Notes: generated by a model not told the origin, from the sequence alone. Counted from the first letter of the stretch, positions 1 through 6,563 are shown. The stretch is 8,407 nucleotides of DNA from Thermomicrobiales bacterium (GCA_025928535.1 JAICJJ010000095.1:1-8407); one strand, 5' to 3'. Numbers and translations: made by a program.

Positions 1-696
1 CGCCACGTTGACGTTGGGCGGCTGTTCCAGCACGTAGCGGACGGCGGCGGCCACGTCGCCGGGGTCGAGCGGCACGACGCCGGGGAGGAGGTCGAGGGTA
101 TCGGGGTAGACATGGATCAGGGGCGTTTCGACGACCCCCGGCTCGATCAGCGCAACCCGGATACCCGCCGGGGCGACTTCTTGCCGCAAGCAATCGGCGA
201 ACGCGACAACGGCATGCTTGCTCGCGACGTAGGCGGATTCGCCCGTGTACGTCACGCGACCGGAAACGGACGCGATCACCACGATGTGGCCCGATCCCCG
301 GGCGAGCATCGACGGCAGCGCCGCCCGGATGCCGTTCATCACGCCGACCACGTTGGTCAGGACGACGTCGCGGTAGAGATCGGGGTCGGCTTCGGCGATC
401 GGTCCCGACTCGGCGATGCCGGCGCAGGCGACGAGGATGTCGAGATGGCCGTAGTTGGCGATCGCCGCGTCGACCGCCCGCTCCATGTCGCCGTAGGCGC
501 GGACGTCGCCGGCGAGGTCGATCGCCTCGCCGCCGCCTTGGCGAATGACCGCCGCGACCCTGGCGACCGGCTCCGGCCGGCGATCCATCAGGACGAGCCG
601 GCATTCGGCGGCGGCGAGCGAGGCGGCGGTGGCCGCGCCGATGCCCGACCCCGCGCCGGTGACGAGGACCGATTTGCCGGCGATGGCGGACGTCAT
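1..696 (-). CDS. Classical SDR-family oxidoreductase (C-terminus cut by window edge)
   Basis: A classical short-chain dehydrogenase/reductase, which would catalyse NAD(P)-dependent oxidation or reduction of an alcohol or ketone in the cytoplasm. The 232 visible residues form a Rossmann fold. The dinucleotide motif TGAGSGIG is at residues 13-20. An acidic residue at the end of the second strand (D38) favours NAD(H). An ACAG variant of the NNAG motif is at 90-93. The catalytic residues are N115, S143, Y156 and K160 (YVASK). The family is usually 240-260 residues, so only about 10-30 residues should be missing beyond position 1. The ATG at 696 is chosen because GGAGA lies at 703-707 and the Rossmann strand begins a few residues in. 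The gene is divergent from the VOC-SDR-hydrolase set, with 98 bp between starts, so shared control is possible. The family assignment is firm. The substrate is unknown, since SDRs cannot be assigned a substrate by eye. Confidence 0.93.
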   Translation of the reverse strand, partial: MTSAIAGKSVLVTGAGSGIGAATAASLAAAECRLVLMDRRPEPVARVAAVIRQGGGEAIDLAGDVRAYGDMERAVDAAIANYGHLDILVACAGIAESGPIAEADPDLYRDVVLTNVVGVMNGIRAALPSMLARGSGHIVVIASVSGRVTYTGESAYVASKHAVVAFADCLRQEVAPAGIRVALIEPGVVETPLIHVYPDTLDLLPGVVPLDPGDVAAAVRYVLEQPPNVNVA

Positions 697-794
697 GGGC
701 GATCTCCAACCCCGCATGCATCGGCCACGACGCCCGTGTGGCAGGCCGACGCCCGGATCATACCCGCGAGGAGCGCGCGAAGGAGGCGAACGCG
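697..794. promoter_or_regulatory. Divergent intergenic region with an inverted repeat
   Basis: These 98 bp lie between the start codons of the minus-strand SDR and the plus-strand VOC gene, so promoters for both directions are expected here. The visible structure is an inverted repeat: TCGGCC at 721-726 and GGCCGA at 744-749. Nested in it are GCCAC at 724-728 and GTGGC at 738-742. This could be a regulator operator or a hairpin. I see no convincing -35/-10 pair; the best AT-rich stretch is around 757-763. The region also holds both Shine-Dalgarno sites (703-707 minus, 781-786 plus). That it contains promoters is inferred from the gene arrangement only. Confidence 0.4.
781..786 (+). promoter_or_regulatory. 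Shine-Dalgarno site that fixes the VOC start
   Basis: A perfect AGGAGG lies 8 nt before the ATG at 795. It argues for that ATG over an in-frame GTG at 738, which would add 19 residues of low-complexity, arginine-rich sequence in front of the first VOC lobe. Confidence 0.85.
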
Positions 795-1844
795 ATGAGC
801 GCACCATCGGTCGAACTGCCGAAAGGCATGGCGAATCTCGAGTATCCGATCACCCAGATTTCGCTCGCCGTCCGCGATCTCGATGGCACGATGGAACGCT
901 ACCATCGAGCGTTCGGCTGGGCGCCGTGGCAGGTGTTCGATCATGTGCCGCCGGTGCACCATCGGACGGAGTTGCGCGGGCGGCCGGTCGATTATTCGTT
1001 GCGGGGCGCGGAAGTCTACGTCGGCTCGCTGAATTTCGAGTTGCTGCAACCCTTGTCCGGGCCGAACTTGTGGTCCGAATTCATGGACCGGCGGGGCGAA
1101 GGGATTGCCTCGATCGCGACGATGTTCCACGAACGGGAAGATGGCGACGCGGTCAAGAAAGCGTTCAAGGATGCTTTCGATATCGACGTGATCATGAAAG
1201 CCGACATCGGCGACCACATCGAGTACTACTACCTCGACACCGAAAAGCAATTCGGCTGCCTGATCGAATCGGGCAGCGGCCACGCCATCGATTTCGTCCG
1301 CCCCGCCAAGGTCCATCCGCATCCCGGCGCCGAGCCCGGCCCCTCGCCCGTCAGCGGCATCACCTATCCCATCACGCAAGTTTCGGTGGCCGTGCGCGAC
1401 CTCGAATCGAAAATGAAGGCCTACCACCAGGCGTTCGGCTGGGGGCCGTGGAAAATCTTCGAGGCGGACGGAACCAAGGTGATGCATCACTGCGAATGGA
1501 AGGGCAAACCGGCCGATTTTCGCGTCCGCTGGGCGGAGACGATGGTTGGCGATCTCAATTTCGAGCTCATCGAACCGCTGGGCGTCGGCAACCCCTGGGA
1601 CGAATTCATCGAGACCAAAGGCGAAGGGATCTCGTCGATCGCGGTCATGTTCGACACGCCGGCCGAATCGGAACGCGTGAAAGCGCAGTTCGCCCGCGAC
1701 GGCATCGGCGTCACCGCCGTCGGGCACATCGGCGACGACATCGAGTGGTATTTCCTCGACACGGAACTCCCATTCAAATGCGTCATCGAATCGGGCAGCG
1801 GGCACGCGCTTGATTTCGACGTGCCGCACGAGACCTATCCATGA
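795..1844 (+). CDS. Two-lobed VOC (glyoxalase/bleomycin-resistance fold) protein
   Basis: A 349-residue vicinal-oxygen-chelate superfamily protein made of two tandem homologous lobes, residues 17-167 and 191-341. They are joined by a proline-rich linker, about 171-190. Both lobes open with YPITQ followed by an AVRDL segment and a GW-PW motif, and both close with IESGSGHA. The nearest recognisable relatives are single-lobe methylmalonyl-CoA-epimerase/glyoxalase-like proteins, which use H, E/Q, H and E as metal ligands. The corresponding positions here appear to be Q21, E82, A105/S106 and E158 in lobe 1, and Q195, E257, S280/S281 and E332 in lobe 2. The two histidines therefore seem to be missing in both lobes. 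There is no signal peptide or membrane segment, so it is probably cytoplasmic. It is first in a likely operon, 58 nt before an SDR gene. The fold is confident. The reaction is unknown: an isomerase, epimerase, binding or sequestration role are all possible. Confidence 0.88.
   Translation: MSAPSVELPKGMANLEYPITQISLAVRDLDGTMERYHRAFGWAPWQVFDHVPPVHHRTELRGRPVDYSLRGAEVYVGSLNFELLQPLSGPNLWSEFMDRRGEGIASIATMFHEREDGDAVKKAFKDAFDIDVIMKADIGDHIEYYYLDTEKQFGCLIESGSGHAIDFVRPAKVHPHPGAEPGPSPVSGITYPITQVSVAVRDLESKMKAYHQAFGWGPWKIFEADGTKVMHHCEWKGKPADFRVRWAETMVGDLNFELIEPLGVGNPWDEFIETKGEGISSIAVMFDTPAESERVKAQFARDGIGVTAVGHIGDDIEWYFLDTELPFKCVIESGSGHALDFDVPHETYP
843..1817 (+). repeat. Intragenic tandem duplication (two VOC lobes)
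   Basis: Codons 17-167 (843-1295) and 191-341 (1365-1817) encode two lobes of exactly 151 residues each. Their start and end motifs match at an offset of 174 residues, with a compensating one-residue indel inside. At the DNA level the copies have diverged, but a 17-base identity survives at 1263-1279 and 1785-1801, over the conserved IESGSG peptide. The duplication is read directly from the sequence. Its age and function are not. Confidence 0.85.
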
Positions 1845-1854
1845 GCGAACGGCG

Positions 1855-1870
1855 GCCGTCCAACGACGGC
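1855..1870 (+). other. Small intergenic hairpin
   Basis: GCCGTC (1855-1860) and GACGGC (1865-1870) form a perfect 6-bp stem with a CAAC loop, 11 nt after the VOC stop codon. No T-run follows, so it is not a standard intrinsic terminator. In DNA this GC-rich, such a stem could arise by chance. Confidence 0.35.
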
Positions 1871-1891
1871 AGGCTGAACGCCGCATGAAGC

Positions 1892-1895
1892 GGAG
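1892..1895 (+). promoter_or_regulatory. Shine-Dalgarno site that favours the 1903 start
   Basis: GGAG lies 7 nt before the ATG at 1903. An in-frame ATG at 1885 has only a weak AGG 11 nt upstream (1871-1873) and would add six residues. The 1903 start also leaves the usual short leader before the Rossmann strand. Confidence 0.6.
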
Positions 1896-1902
1896 CGACG
1901 CC

Positions 1903-2676
1903 ATGGCATCGGCATCCGATCGATTCGCCGGCAAGCGCGCGGTCGTCACCGGCGCCGGCAGCGGCATCGGCCGCGCGACGGCCACCCGATTGGCGCGGGA
2001 AGGCGCCCGGGTGGCGCTGATCGCCCGCGGCCGCGAACGGCTCGAAGCGATCGCGGCCGAGATCGATCCGGCCGCGGGCGCGATCGTGCTGCCGGCCGAT
2101 TGCGCCGACGAAGTCTCGATCGCGGCCGCCATCGATCAGGCGGCGGCCGCGTTCGGCGGGCTTGACATCGTCGTCTCGAACGCCGGCATCGAATTGCTGG
2201 ACGAAGACGACCGCGTCGACCGGCTCGAACTGGCGGTCTGGCAGCGGCTGCTCCGCAACAACCTCGACGGCCAGTTTCTGACCTGCAAGCACGGCATCCG
2301 GCATCTGCTCGCGGCCGGCGGCGGCGCGGTCGTCTGCGTCGGCTCGAACACCGGCTACCTCGGCATGGCGACCAACGAGCCGGCCTACAGCGCCAGCAAA
2401 GGCGGCGTCTTCGCCATGATGCGGGTCATGGCGATCGACTACGCGCGCGAAAACATCCGCGTCAACATGGTCATGCCCGGCTTCATCGACACGCCGATGA
2501 ACGAGCCGGTCATGCGCGATCCGAACGAATTGCGCTACTGGTCCGATCAAATCCCGATCGGGCGGGCCGGCAGCGCCGACGAATGCGCCGCCGCGATCCT
2601 CTGGCTCGCCTCGGACGAAGCATCGTATTGCGTCGGGACGGCGCTCGTGGTCGATGGCGGACAAGCGGCGATTTGA
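1903..2676 (+). CDS. Classical SDR-family oxidoreductase
   Basis: A complete 257-residue short-chain dehydrogenase/reductase of normal length for classical SDRs. The cofactor motif TGAGSGIG is at residues 16-23. R42 and R44 after the second strand suggest NADP(H), unlike the Asp in the SDR at 1-696. SNAG stands at 92-95. The catalytic set is N120, S148, Y162 and K166 (YSASK), with one extra residue between Ser and Tyr compared with the commonest spacing. The MPGFIDTPM segment and the VVDGG end are typical of FabG-like and sugar or polyol dehydrogenase SDRs. It sits 58 nt after the VOC gene and 48 nt before the glycoside hydrolase, all on the plus strand, so co-transcription is likely. From that context, oxidation of a released sugar or polyol is a reasonable inference. 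FabG-like ketoacyl reduction is the main alternative. Confidence 0.93.
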   Translation: MASASDRFAGKRAVVTGAGSGIGRATATRLAREGARVALIARGRERLEAIAAEIDPAAGAIVLPADCADEVSIAAAIDQAAAAFGGLDIVVSNAGIELLDEDDRVDRLELAVWQRLLRNNLDGQFLTCKHGIRHLLAAGGGAVVCVGSNTGYLGMATNEPAYSASKGGVFAMMRVMAIDYARENIRVNMVMPGFIDTPMNEPVMRDPNELRYWSDQIPIGRAGSADECAAAILWLASDEASYCVGTALVVDGGQAAI

Positions 2677-2679
2677 GAC

Positions 2680-2706
2680 GGCCGGGCCGGCGGACGCGCC
2701 GCGGCC
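2680..2706 (+). other. Intergenic GC-rich hairpin between SDR and hydrolase
   Basis: An outer GGCC/GGCC stem (2680-2683 with 2703-2706) encloses an inner CGGCG/CGCCG stem (2688-2692 with 2697-2701) closing a GACG loop. The internal loop is asymmetric, four bases against one. It starts 3 nt after the SDR stop and ends just before the purine-rich ribosome binding site of the hydrolase (about 2708-2714). There is no T-tract, so it is not a canonical terminator. A role in differential expression or mRNA stability is possible but unproven. Confidence 0.4.
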
Positions 2707-2724
2707 AGAGGGGGAACCATCCAA

Positions 2725-4341
2725 ATGGCGTCACGCGAGCAACGATCCGAAGCAACGAACGCGGCGCATCGCTGGGGCCGCTGGGAAAGCGCGTTCGAAA
2801 GCGAGCGCGATTACGGGAATCCGGTCCAGGACGTCGCGCTCGACCTCGATCTCATCTCCCCTTCCGGCGCGATCCATCGGGTCGGCGCCTTCTGGGACGG
2901 CGGCCGCGTCTGGCGCGCCCGCTTTTGTCCGGACGAAGTCGGAACCTGGCGCTACGAGACGCATTGCTCCGACCAGACCGACGCCGGCCTCCATGGCCGA
3001 AGCGGCACGTTCGCCTGCGTCGACTACGACGGAGCCAACCCGCTGTTCCGACATTGTCAGATTCTTATGGCGCCCTCGTGCCGCTCGCTCGAGCATGCCG
3101 ACGGCACGCCTTTTTTCTTCCTCGCCGACACCTGCTGGAATGGCCCGCACCTGGCCGAGCCCGCCGATTGGGATGACTATCTGGTCGATCGCGTCGGCAA
3201 GGGATTCACCGCCGTCCTCTTCACCGCCCCCCATTTTCGCGGCCTGGCGGCCAACGCCGACGGGCAGACGGCGTTCACCGGCCGCGAACGGATCGCGATC
3301 GACCCGCGCTTTTTCCAGCGGCTCGATCGCAGCGTCGACGCCCTCAACGACCGCGGCTTGCTCGGCGTGCCGCTCCTGCTCCATGGCGGCAAGGACACCG
3401 ACCGCAACGCCGGCCACTTCCTGCCGAAAGATCAGGCGATCCTCCTGGCCCGCTACATGATCGCGCGGTACGACGCCCATCACGTGCTGTGGGATTTCGT
3501 CGCCGAAGCCGAATTTCACGGCATGGGCGCCCGCTACTGGAAGGAAATCGGCCGCGCCGTTTTCGACGGCGAGCGCCATCACCCCGTGACGCTGCACCCG
3601 CACGGGATGGATTGGGCGCTGTACGATTTCGTCGATGAAGCGTGGATGGACGTCGCCGGTTATCAAAGCGCCCACGGCGACAACGAAGCCTATCTGCGCT
3701 GGATTCCGGAAGGACCTCCCAGCACGGCGTGGCGGCTCCGGCCGCAACGTCCTTTCATCAATCTGGAGCCGCCCTACGAAGGGCATCTCGCCCAGCACTC
3801 GTATCAGCCGTTCGACGCGGCGATGACGCGGCGGCATATCTACTGGAGCCTGCTCGTCTCCCCGACCGCCGGCGTCGCCTACGGGGGGCATGGCGTGTGG
3901 GGTTGGGACGATGGAACCGGCGCGCCGTTCGCCCACGAGCAAACCGGCCCGGCCCCGAGTTGGCGCGAAGCGCTCGACTTGCCCGGAGCCGCTTCCATGC
4001 GCCATCTCGCCGACCTGATGGCCGCGCTGCCGTGGTGGATGTTGCGTCCCGCGCCGGAATTGCTCGCCGAGCAGCCGGGATGGGACGATCCCCGGCTCGC
4101 CGTCGTCGCCGCGCGGACGGCGGACGGCCGGCGCGGCGTGGTCTACGTTCCGCGCGGCAGTCAGGCCGCTCTCGCGCTCGGCGCGCCCGCGCAGCCCGTG
4201 GAGATCACGCGGTTCGATCCGGCCACTGGCGAGCAGGCGGCGCTCGCCATTCCGATCGACGCGGCGAGCGGGCGCGTGTCGTTGCCGGATGACCAGGATT
4301 GGGTGTTGCTGCTGGACGGCTTGGCGCCAGCGCCCGATTAG
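2725..4341 (+). CDS. DUF5060/DUF4038 glycoside hydrolase, GH140 (apiosidase)-like
   Basis: A 538-residue protein with three recognisable parts. Residues about 15-105 resemble DUF5060, a beta-sandwich domain (NPVQDV, SPSG, AFWDGG, RFCPDEVGTWRY). Residues about 110-430 are a DUF4038 apiosidase-like TIM barrel, opening with DGTPFFFLADTCW (126-138). Residues about 436-538 resemble the 'putative collagen-binding' C-terminal sandwich (PWW at 436-438). Candidate catalytic acids are E348 in NLEPPYEG, the usual place for the barrel nucleophile, and E261 (or E263) in WDFVAEAE, where relatives carry an acid after a conserved Trp. The known enzyme of the related GH140 family is a Bacteroides apiosidase acting on pectin side chains. 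No signal peptide or lipobox is visible, so hydrolysis is probably cytoplasmic, acting on imported glycosides and fitting the neighbouring importer. A GAGGGGG-like ribosome site (2708-2714) precedes the ATG. The stop codon overlaps the convergent acetyltransferase gene. Family confidence is high; substrate is unknown. Confidence 0.85.
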   Translation: MASREQRSEATNAAHRWGRWESAFESERDYGNPVQDVALDLDLISPSGAIHRVGAFWDGGRVWRARFCPDEVGTWRYETHCSDQTDAGLHGRSGTFACVDYDGANPLFRHCQILMAPSCRSLEHADGTPFFFLADTCWNGPHLAEPADWDDYLVDRVGKGFTAVLFTAPHFRGLAANADGQTAFTGRERIAIDPRFFQRLDRSVDALNDRGLLGVPLLLHGGKDTDRNAGHFLPKDQAILLARYMIARYDAHHVLWDFVAEAEFHGMGARYWKEIGRAVFDGERHHPVTLHPHGMDWALYDFVDEAWMDVAGYQSAHGDNEAYLRWIPEGPPSTAWRLRPQRPFINLEPPYEGHLAQHSYQPFDAAMTRRHIYWSLLVSPTAGVAYGGHGVWGWDDGTGAPFAHEQTGPAPSWREALDLPGAASMRHLADLMAALPWWMLRPAPELLAEQPGWDDPRLAVVAARTADGRRGVVYVPRGSQAALALGAPAQPVEITRFDPATGEQAALAIPIDAASGRVSLPDDQDWVLLLDGLAPAPD

Positions 4342-5618
4342 CAGCCGTCGGACGGCGCGATCCAGGGCGTGACCGGAAGGAAGAGGCTCTCCAATGCCGA
4401 TGCGAGCCCGTCCGGCCATGGCTCCTCGGCGCTTGCCTCCGCCCAGGCGACGGTTCGGAATCCGAAGAGGAGGGGCGCCAGCGCATCGGGATGAAGCGCG
4501 GCGGCGTCATCGCCGCGTCTCGGCGCGGCGCAATCGACGCGGCCTCCGTGGAACTGCAACGTCACGGCCTGGTCGCCCCCGGTCAACGCCACCGCGCCGG
4601 ACCACGCGGGCGGATTTTGCCGATACCGTTCATTCCAGTCCGGCAGCATGCGCCGAACCAGGCCGGGCAGATCGACGAGACTGGCTTGCCACCCGGTCCA
4701 CGGCCGATGGACCGACCGGCTTTCGACGGCGAAGGCGTCGGCGATGAATGCCGCGGCCAGCGCATCGGGCGGCAACGGCCAGCGGATCTCGCTCGGGGGT
4801 TGGGCCATCGCCGCCAGCAGCGAGGCTCGCCACTGCAACAGCGCGAGCGCGGCGGGAGGATCGTCGGCGGCGACTTCGCTGCCGAATGCGCGCAGCGATC
4901 CCCACGGACCGACGAGATATCCGCGCGACTTGCCGCTTCCATCGACGGCGACGACCGGCGGCGAATGTGGCGTGCCGTCGGGGAATCGATAGACGCGCGG
5001 GTCGATCGACGCGGACATGCGCAGGTCGAACGCCTGCCGCTCGAGCGTGCGGACAAAACTGCCCGGATGCGGCCCGTAATGCCGCTCGTAGAGATCCAGC
5101 AGCGCCGGCGCGTCGTCGAAGGTGGCGATCCGAACGCGGTACGGACTTGGGGACGCCGTCAGGATATCGCTCACGCGGACGACATGCTCGGTCTGGTCGA
5201 AGACATCGACGTAGCCGAACGGCCGATAGAAATCGGCTAACCCGTGGAGCAGCAGCATGACCAGGCCGCGCTCGCGTGCCCAGGTCGCCGCATCGTTCAT
5301 CAACGCGGTCGCGACCCCTTGCCGCCGGTGATCGGGATGCGTGATGACGACGCCGACGCATGCGACCGGCAACCGCGCGCCGCCAATACGCAGCAGCCGC
5401 TCCTCGATCAGGTAGCCGCCGACGTAGACGTCGCCCCGGAAGGCGCCACGCACCGCGGTCGGATCGGCGCCGGGCGCCTCGGCCACGGACCGGCGCAAAT
5501 CGGACGCTGCGATCTCGCCGGGCACGTCGCGGACGAAATGCGCGGCGGCGAGTTGGAAGAAGGCGTCCATTTCCGGATCGCTCGCCGGCGGGCGAACGAC
5601 GATGTCGGTCGTGCGCAC
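4338..5618 (-). CDS. Eis-like GNAT N-acetyltransferase with SCP2-like C-terminus
   Basis: A 426-residue acetyl-CoA-dependent N-acetyltransferase of the Eis type, close to the usual ~400 residues. The N-terminal GNAT domain spans roughly residues 6-145. It has an acetyl-CoA loop RRQGVA at 98-103 after VGVVITHPDH, and DFYRPFGYV at 129-137, where Y131 matches the general-acid tyrosine of Eis. A second GNAT-like region, about 160-310, follows. A C-terminal SCP2-like region (about 335-426) starts near PAWSGAVAL. The true start is uncertain. A GTG at 5618 begins 5 nt after the upstream permease stop. A TTG at 5627 would overlap that stop. The ATG at 5570 falls inside the conserved first strand and is too late. 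Eis proteins acetylate amines, including aminoglycosides and lysines. Here, last in a sugar-importer operon, the substrate is unknown. Reading the frame upstream to 6053 gives a false fusion with permease shadow sequence. Confidence 0.85.
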   Translation of the reverse strand: MRTTDIVVRPPASDPEMDAFFQLAAAHFVRDVPGEIAASDLRRSVAEAPGADPTAVRGAFRGDVYVGGYLIEERLLRIGGARLPVACVGVVITHPDHRRQGVATALMNDAATWARERGLVMLLLHGLADFYRPFGYVDVFDQTEHVVRVSDILTASPSPYRVRIATFDDAPALLDLYERHYGPHPGSFVRTLERQAFDLRMSASIDPRVYRFPDGTPHSPPVVAVDGSGKSRGYLVGPWGSLRAFGSEVAADDPPAALALLQWRASLLAAMAQPPSEIRWPLPPDALAAAFIADAFAVESRSVHRPWTGWQASLVDLPGLVRRMLPDWNERYRQNPPAWSGAVALTGGDQAVTLQFHGGRVDCAAPRRGDDAAALHPDALAPLLFGFRTVAWAEASAEEPWPDGLASALESLFLPVTPWIAPSDGC

Positions 5619-5623
5619 CGTCG

Positions 5624-6529
5624 TCAACCGCGCAGCCCGGTGAAGGTGATGCCTTCGATGAAGGCCCGCTGCGCCAGGACGAACAGGATCGCGATCGGCG
5701 CCAGGATGACGACCGCCGCCGCCATGAACCCGGGCCAATTCACGACATGCAAGCCGAAGAAATTGAACAGCCCGACCTGCAGGGTGTACTTGTCCGGATC
5801 GGAGAGATAGATGAGCGGATTGAAAAAGTCGGTCCAACTGTTGATGAAGGCGAACAGCGCGACGACGGCCAGCGCCGGTTTGGAGAGCGGCAAGATGATC
5901 TGGAAAAAGACGCGCGCATGCGACGCGCCATCGACCCGCGCCGCGTCGACCAATTCCTGCGGCTGGCGGAGAAAGAACTGTCGCAGCAAGAAGATCGAAA
6001 ACGGATCGCCGAAGAACGCGGGCACGATCAGCGGCTTGTACGTATTGAGCCAATCCATCTTGTTGAACAGGATGTACAACGGCACGAGCGTGACCCAGTT
6101 GGGAATCATCAAGGTGCCGAGAATCAGGTAGAACACCGCGTCACGGCCGCGCCAGCGGAGCCGGGAAAACGCGTACGCCACCAGCGCCGAACTGAGCGAC
6201 GTGCCGATCGCCACCGGAATCGCGATCGTCGCCGTGTTGGCGAAATAGCGGACGAACGGAAACTGGGCCAGCGCTTGCGGGTAGTTTTCCCAGACGAGCC
6301 GGGCCGGCCACCAGACGAGCGGATCGGCGAAGACCTCGTCCAGCGCCTTGAGCGAAGTGACCACCATCCAGTAGAGCGGCAACAGAAACAGCGCGGCGAA
6401 GAAGAGCGTGAAGATCAGCGGCACGGCTCGTCCGACAACGTCCGTCAGGCCGGCCCGGCGGGACCCGACGGCAAGACGTTCCGCCGATGCGGTCGGTTGG
6501 TCCACCGTCTTGCTGGCTGTTTGCGCCAT
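5624..6529 (-). CDS. Sugar ABC transporter permease, MalG/UgpE type
   Basis: The second inner-membrane permease of a family 1 carbohydrate ABC importer, 301 residues and of normal length. Hydrophobic segments lie near residues 36-58, 100-121, 131-153, 163-185, 218-236 and 266-288, giving the six helices expected for MalG-type subunits. The EAA coupling loop, which docks on the ATPase, is at about 192-218 (DAARVDGA, then ILPLSKP), with G201 and P214 in the conserved places. A strong GAGGAG (6538-6543) lies 8 nt before the ATG at 6529. The gene follows the partner permease by 34 nt and is followed within a few bases by the acetyltransferase start, which suggests translational coupling. It would pair with the permease at 6564-7514. 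The transported sugar cannot be inferred from this subunit. Confidence 0.96.
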   Translation of the reverse strand: MAQTASKTVDQPTASAERLAVGSRRAGLTDVVGRAVPLIFTLFFAALFLLPLYWMVVTSLKALDEVFADPLVWWPARLVWENYPQALAQFPFVRYFANTATIAIPVAIGTSLSSALVAYAFSRLRWRGRDAVFYLILGTLMIPNWVTLVPLYILFNKMDWLNTYKPLIVPAFFGDPFSIFLLRQFFLRQPQELVDAARVDGASHARVFFQIILPLSKPALAVVALFAFINSWTDFFNPLIYLSDPDKYTLQVGLFNFFGLHVVNWPGFMAAAVVILAPIAILFVLAQRAFIEGITFTGLRG

Positions 6530-6563
6530 GCGGCAGTCTCCTCAACGCCGAGCGGCGGCCCGG

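Noticed and set aside
738..766. A possible promoter: GTGGCA at 738 followed by CATACC near 759
   Set aside because: The -10 match is only 3 of 6, the spacing is short (15 nt), and the -35-like element is part of the inverted repeat. Not enough to call.
112..798. A 228-codon plus-strand frame opposite the first SDR
   Set aside because: It is Arg/Asp/Gly-rich with no motif, while the opposite strand has a complete SDR cofactor and catalytic set.
693..2132. A 479-codon open frame on the minus strand opposite the VOC and second SDR genes
   Set aside because: It shows no family motif, runs opposite two well-supported genes, and has the Arg/Ala/Asp-rich composition of a GC-driven shadow frame.
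3110..3120. A run of six T within the hydrolase gene, considered as a slippage or termination signal
   Set aside because: It encodes the conserved PFFF of the DUF4038 motif, the frame continues normally, and no hairpin directly precedes it.
2731..4419. A 562-codon open frame on the minus strand opposite the glycoside hydrolase
   Set aside because: It is Arg/Gly/Ala-rich, without recognisable domains, and lies fully opposite a gene with clear family motifs. Long antisense frames are expected at this GC content.
4338..6053. An apparent 571-codon fusion protein extending the acetyltransferase upstream
   Set aside because: The first ~145 codons are an out-of-frame reading of the MalG-type permease. 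The GNAT domain starts only near 5618, just after the permease stop.
6530..6563. A small stem (CGCC/GGCG, 6546-6557) between the two permease genes
   Set aside because: Only 4 bp with a four-base loop, which is expected by chance in GC-rich DNA.
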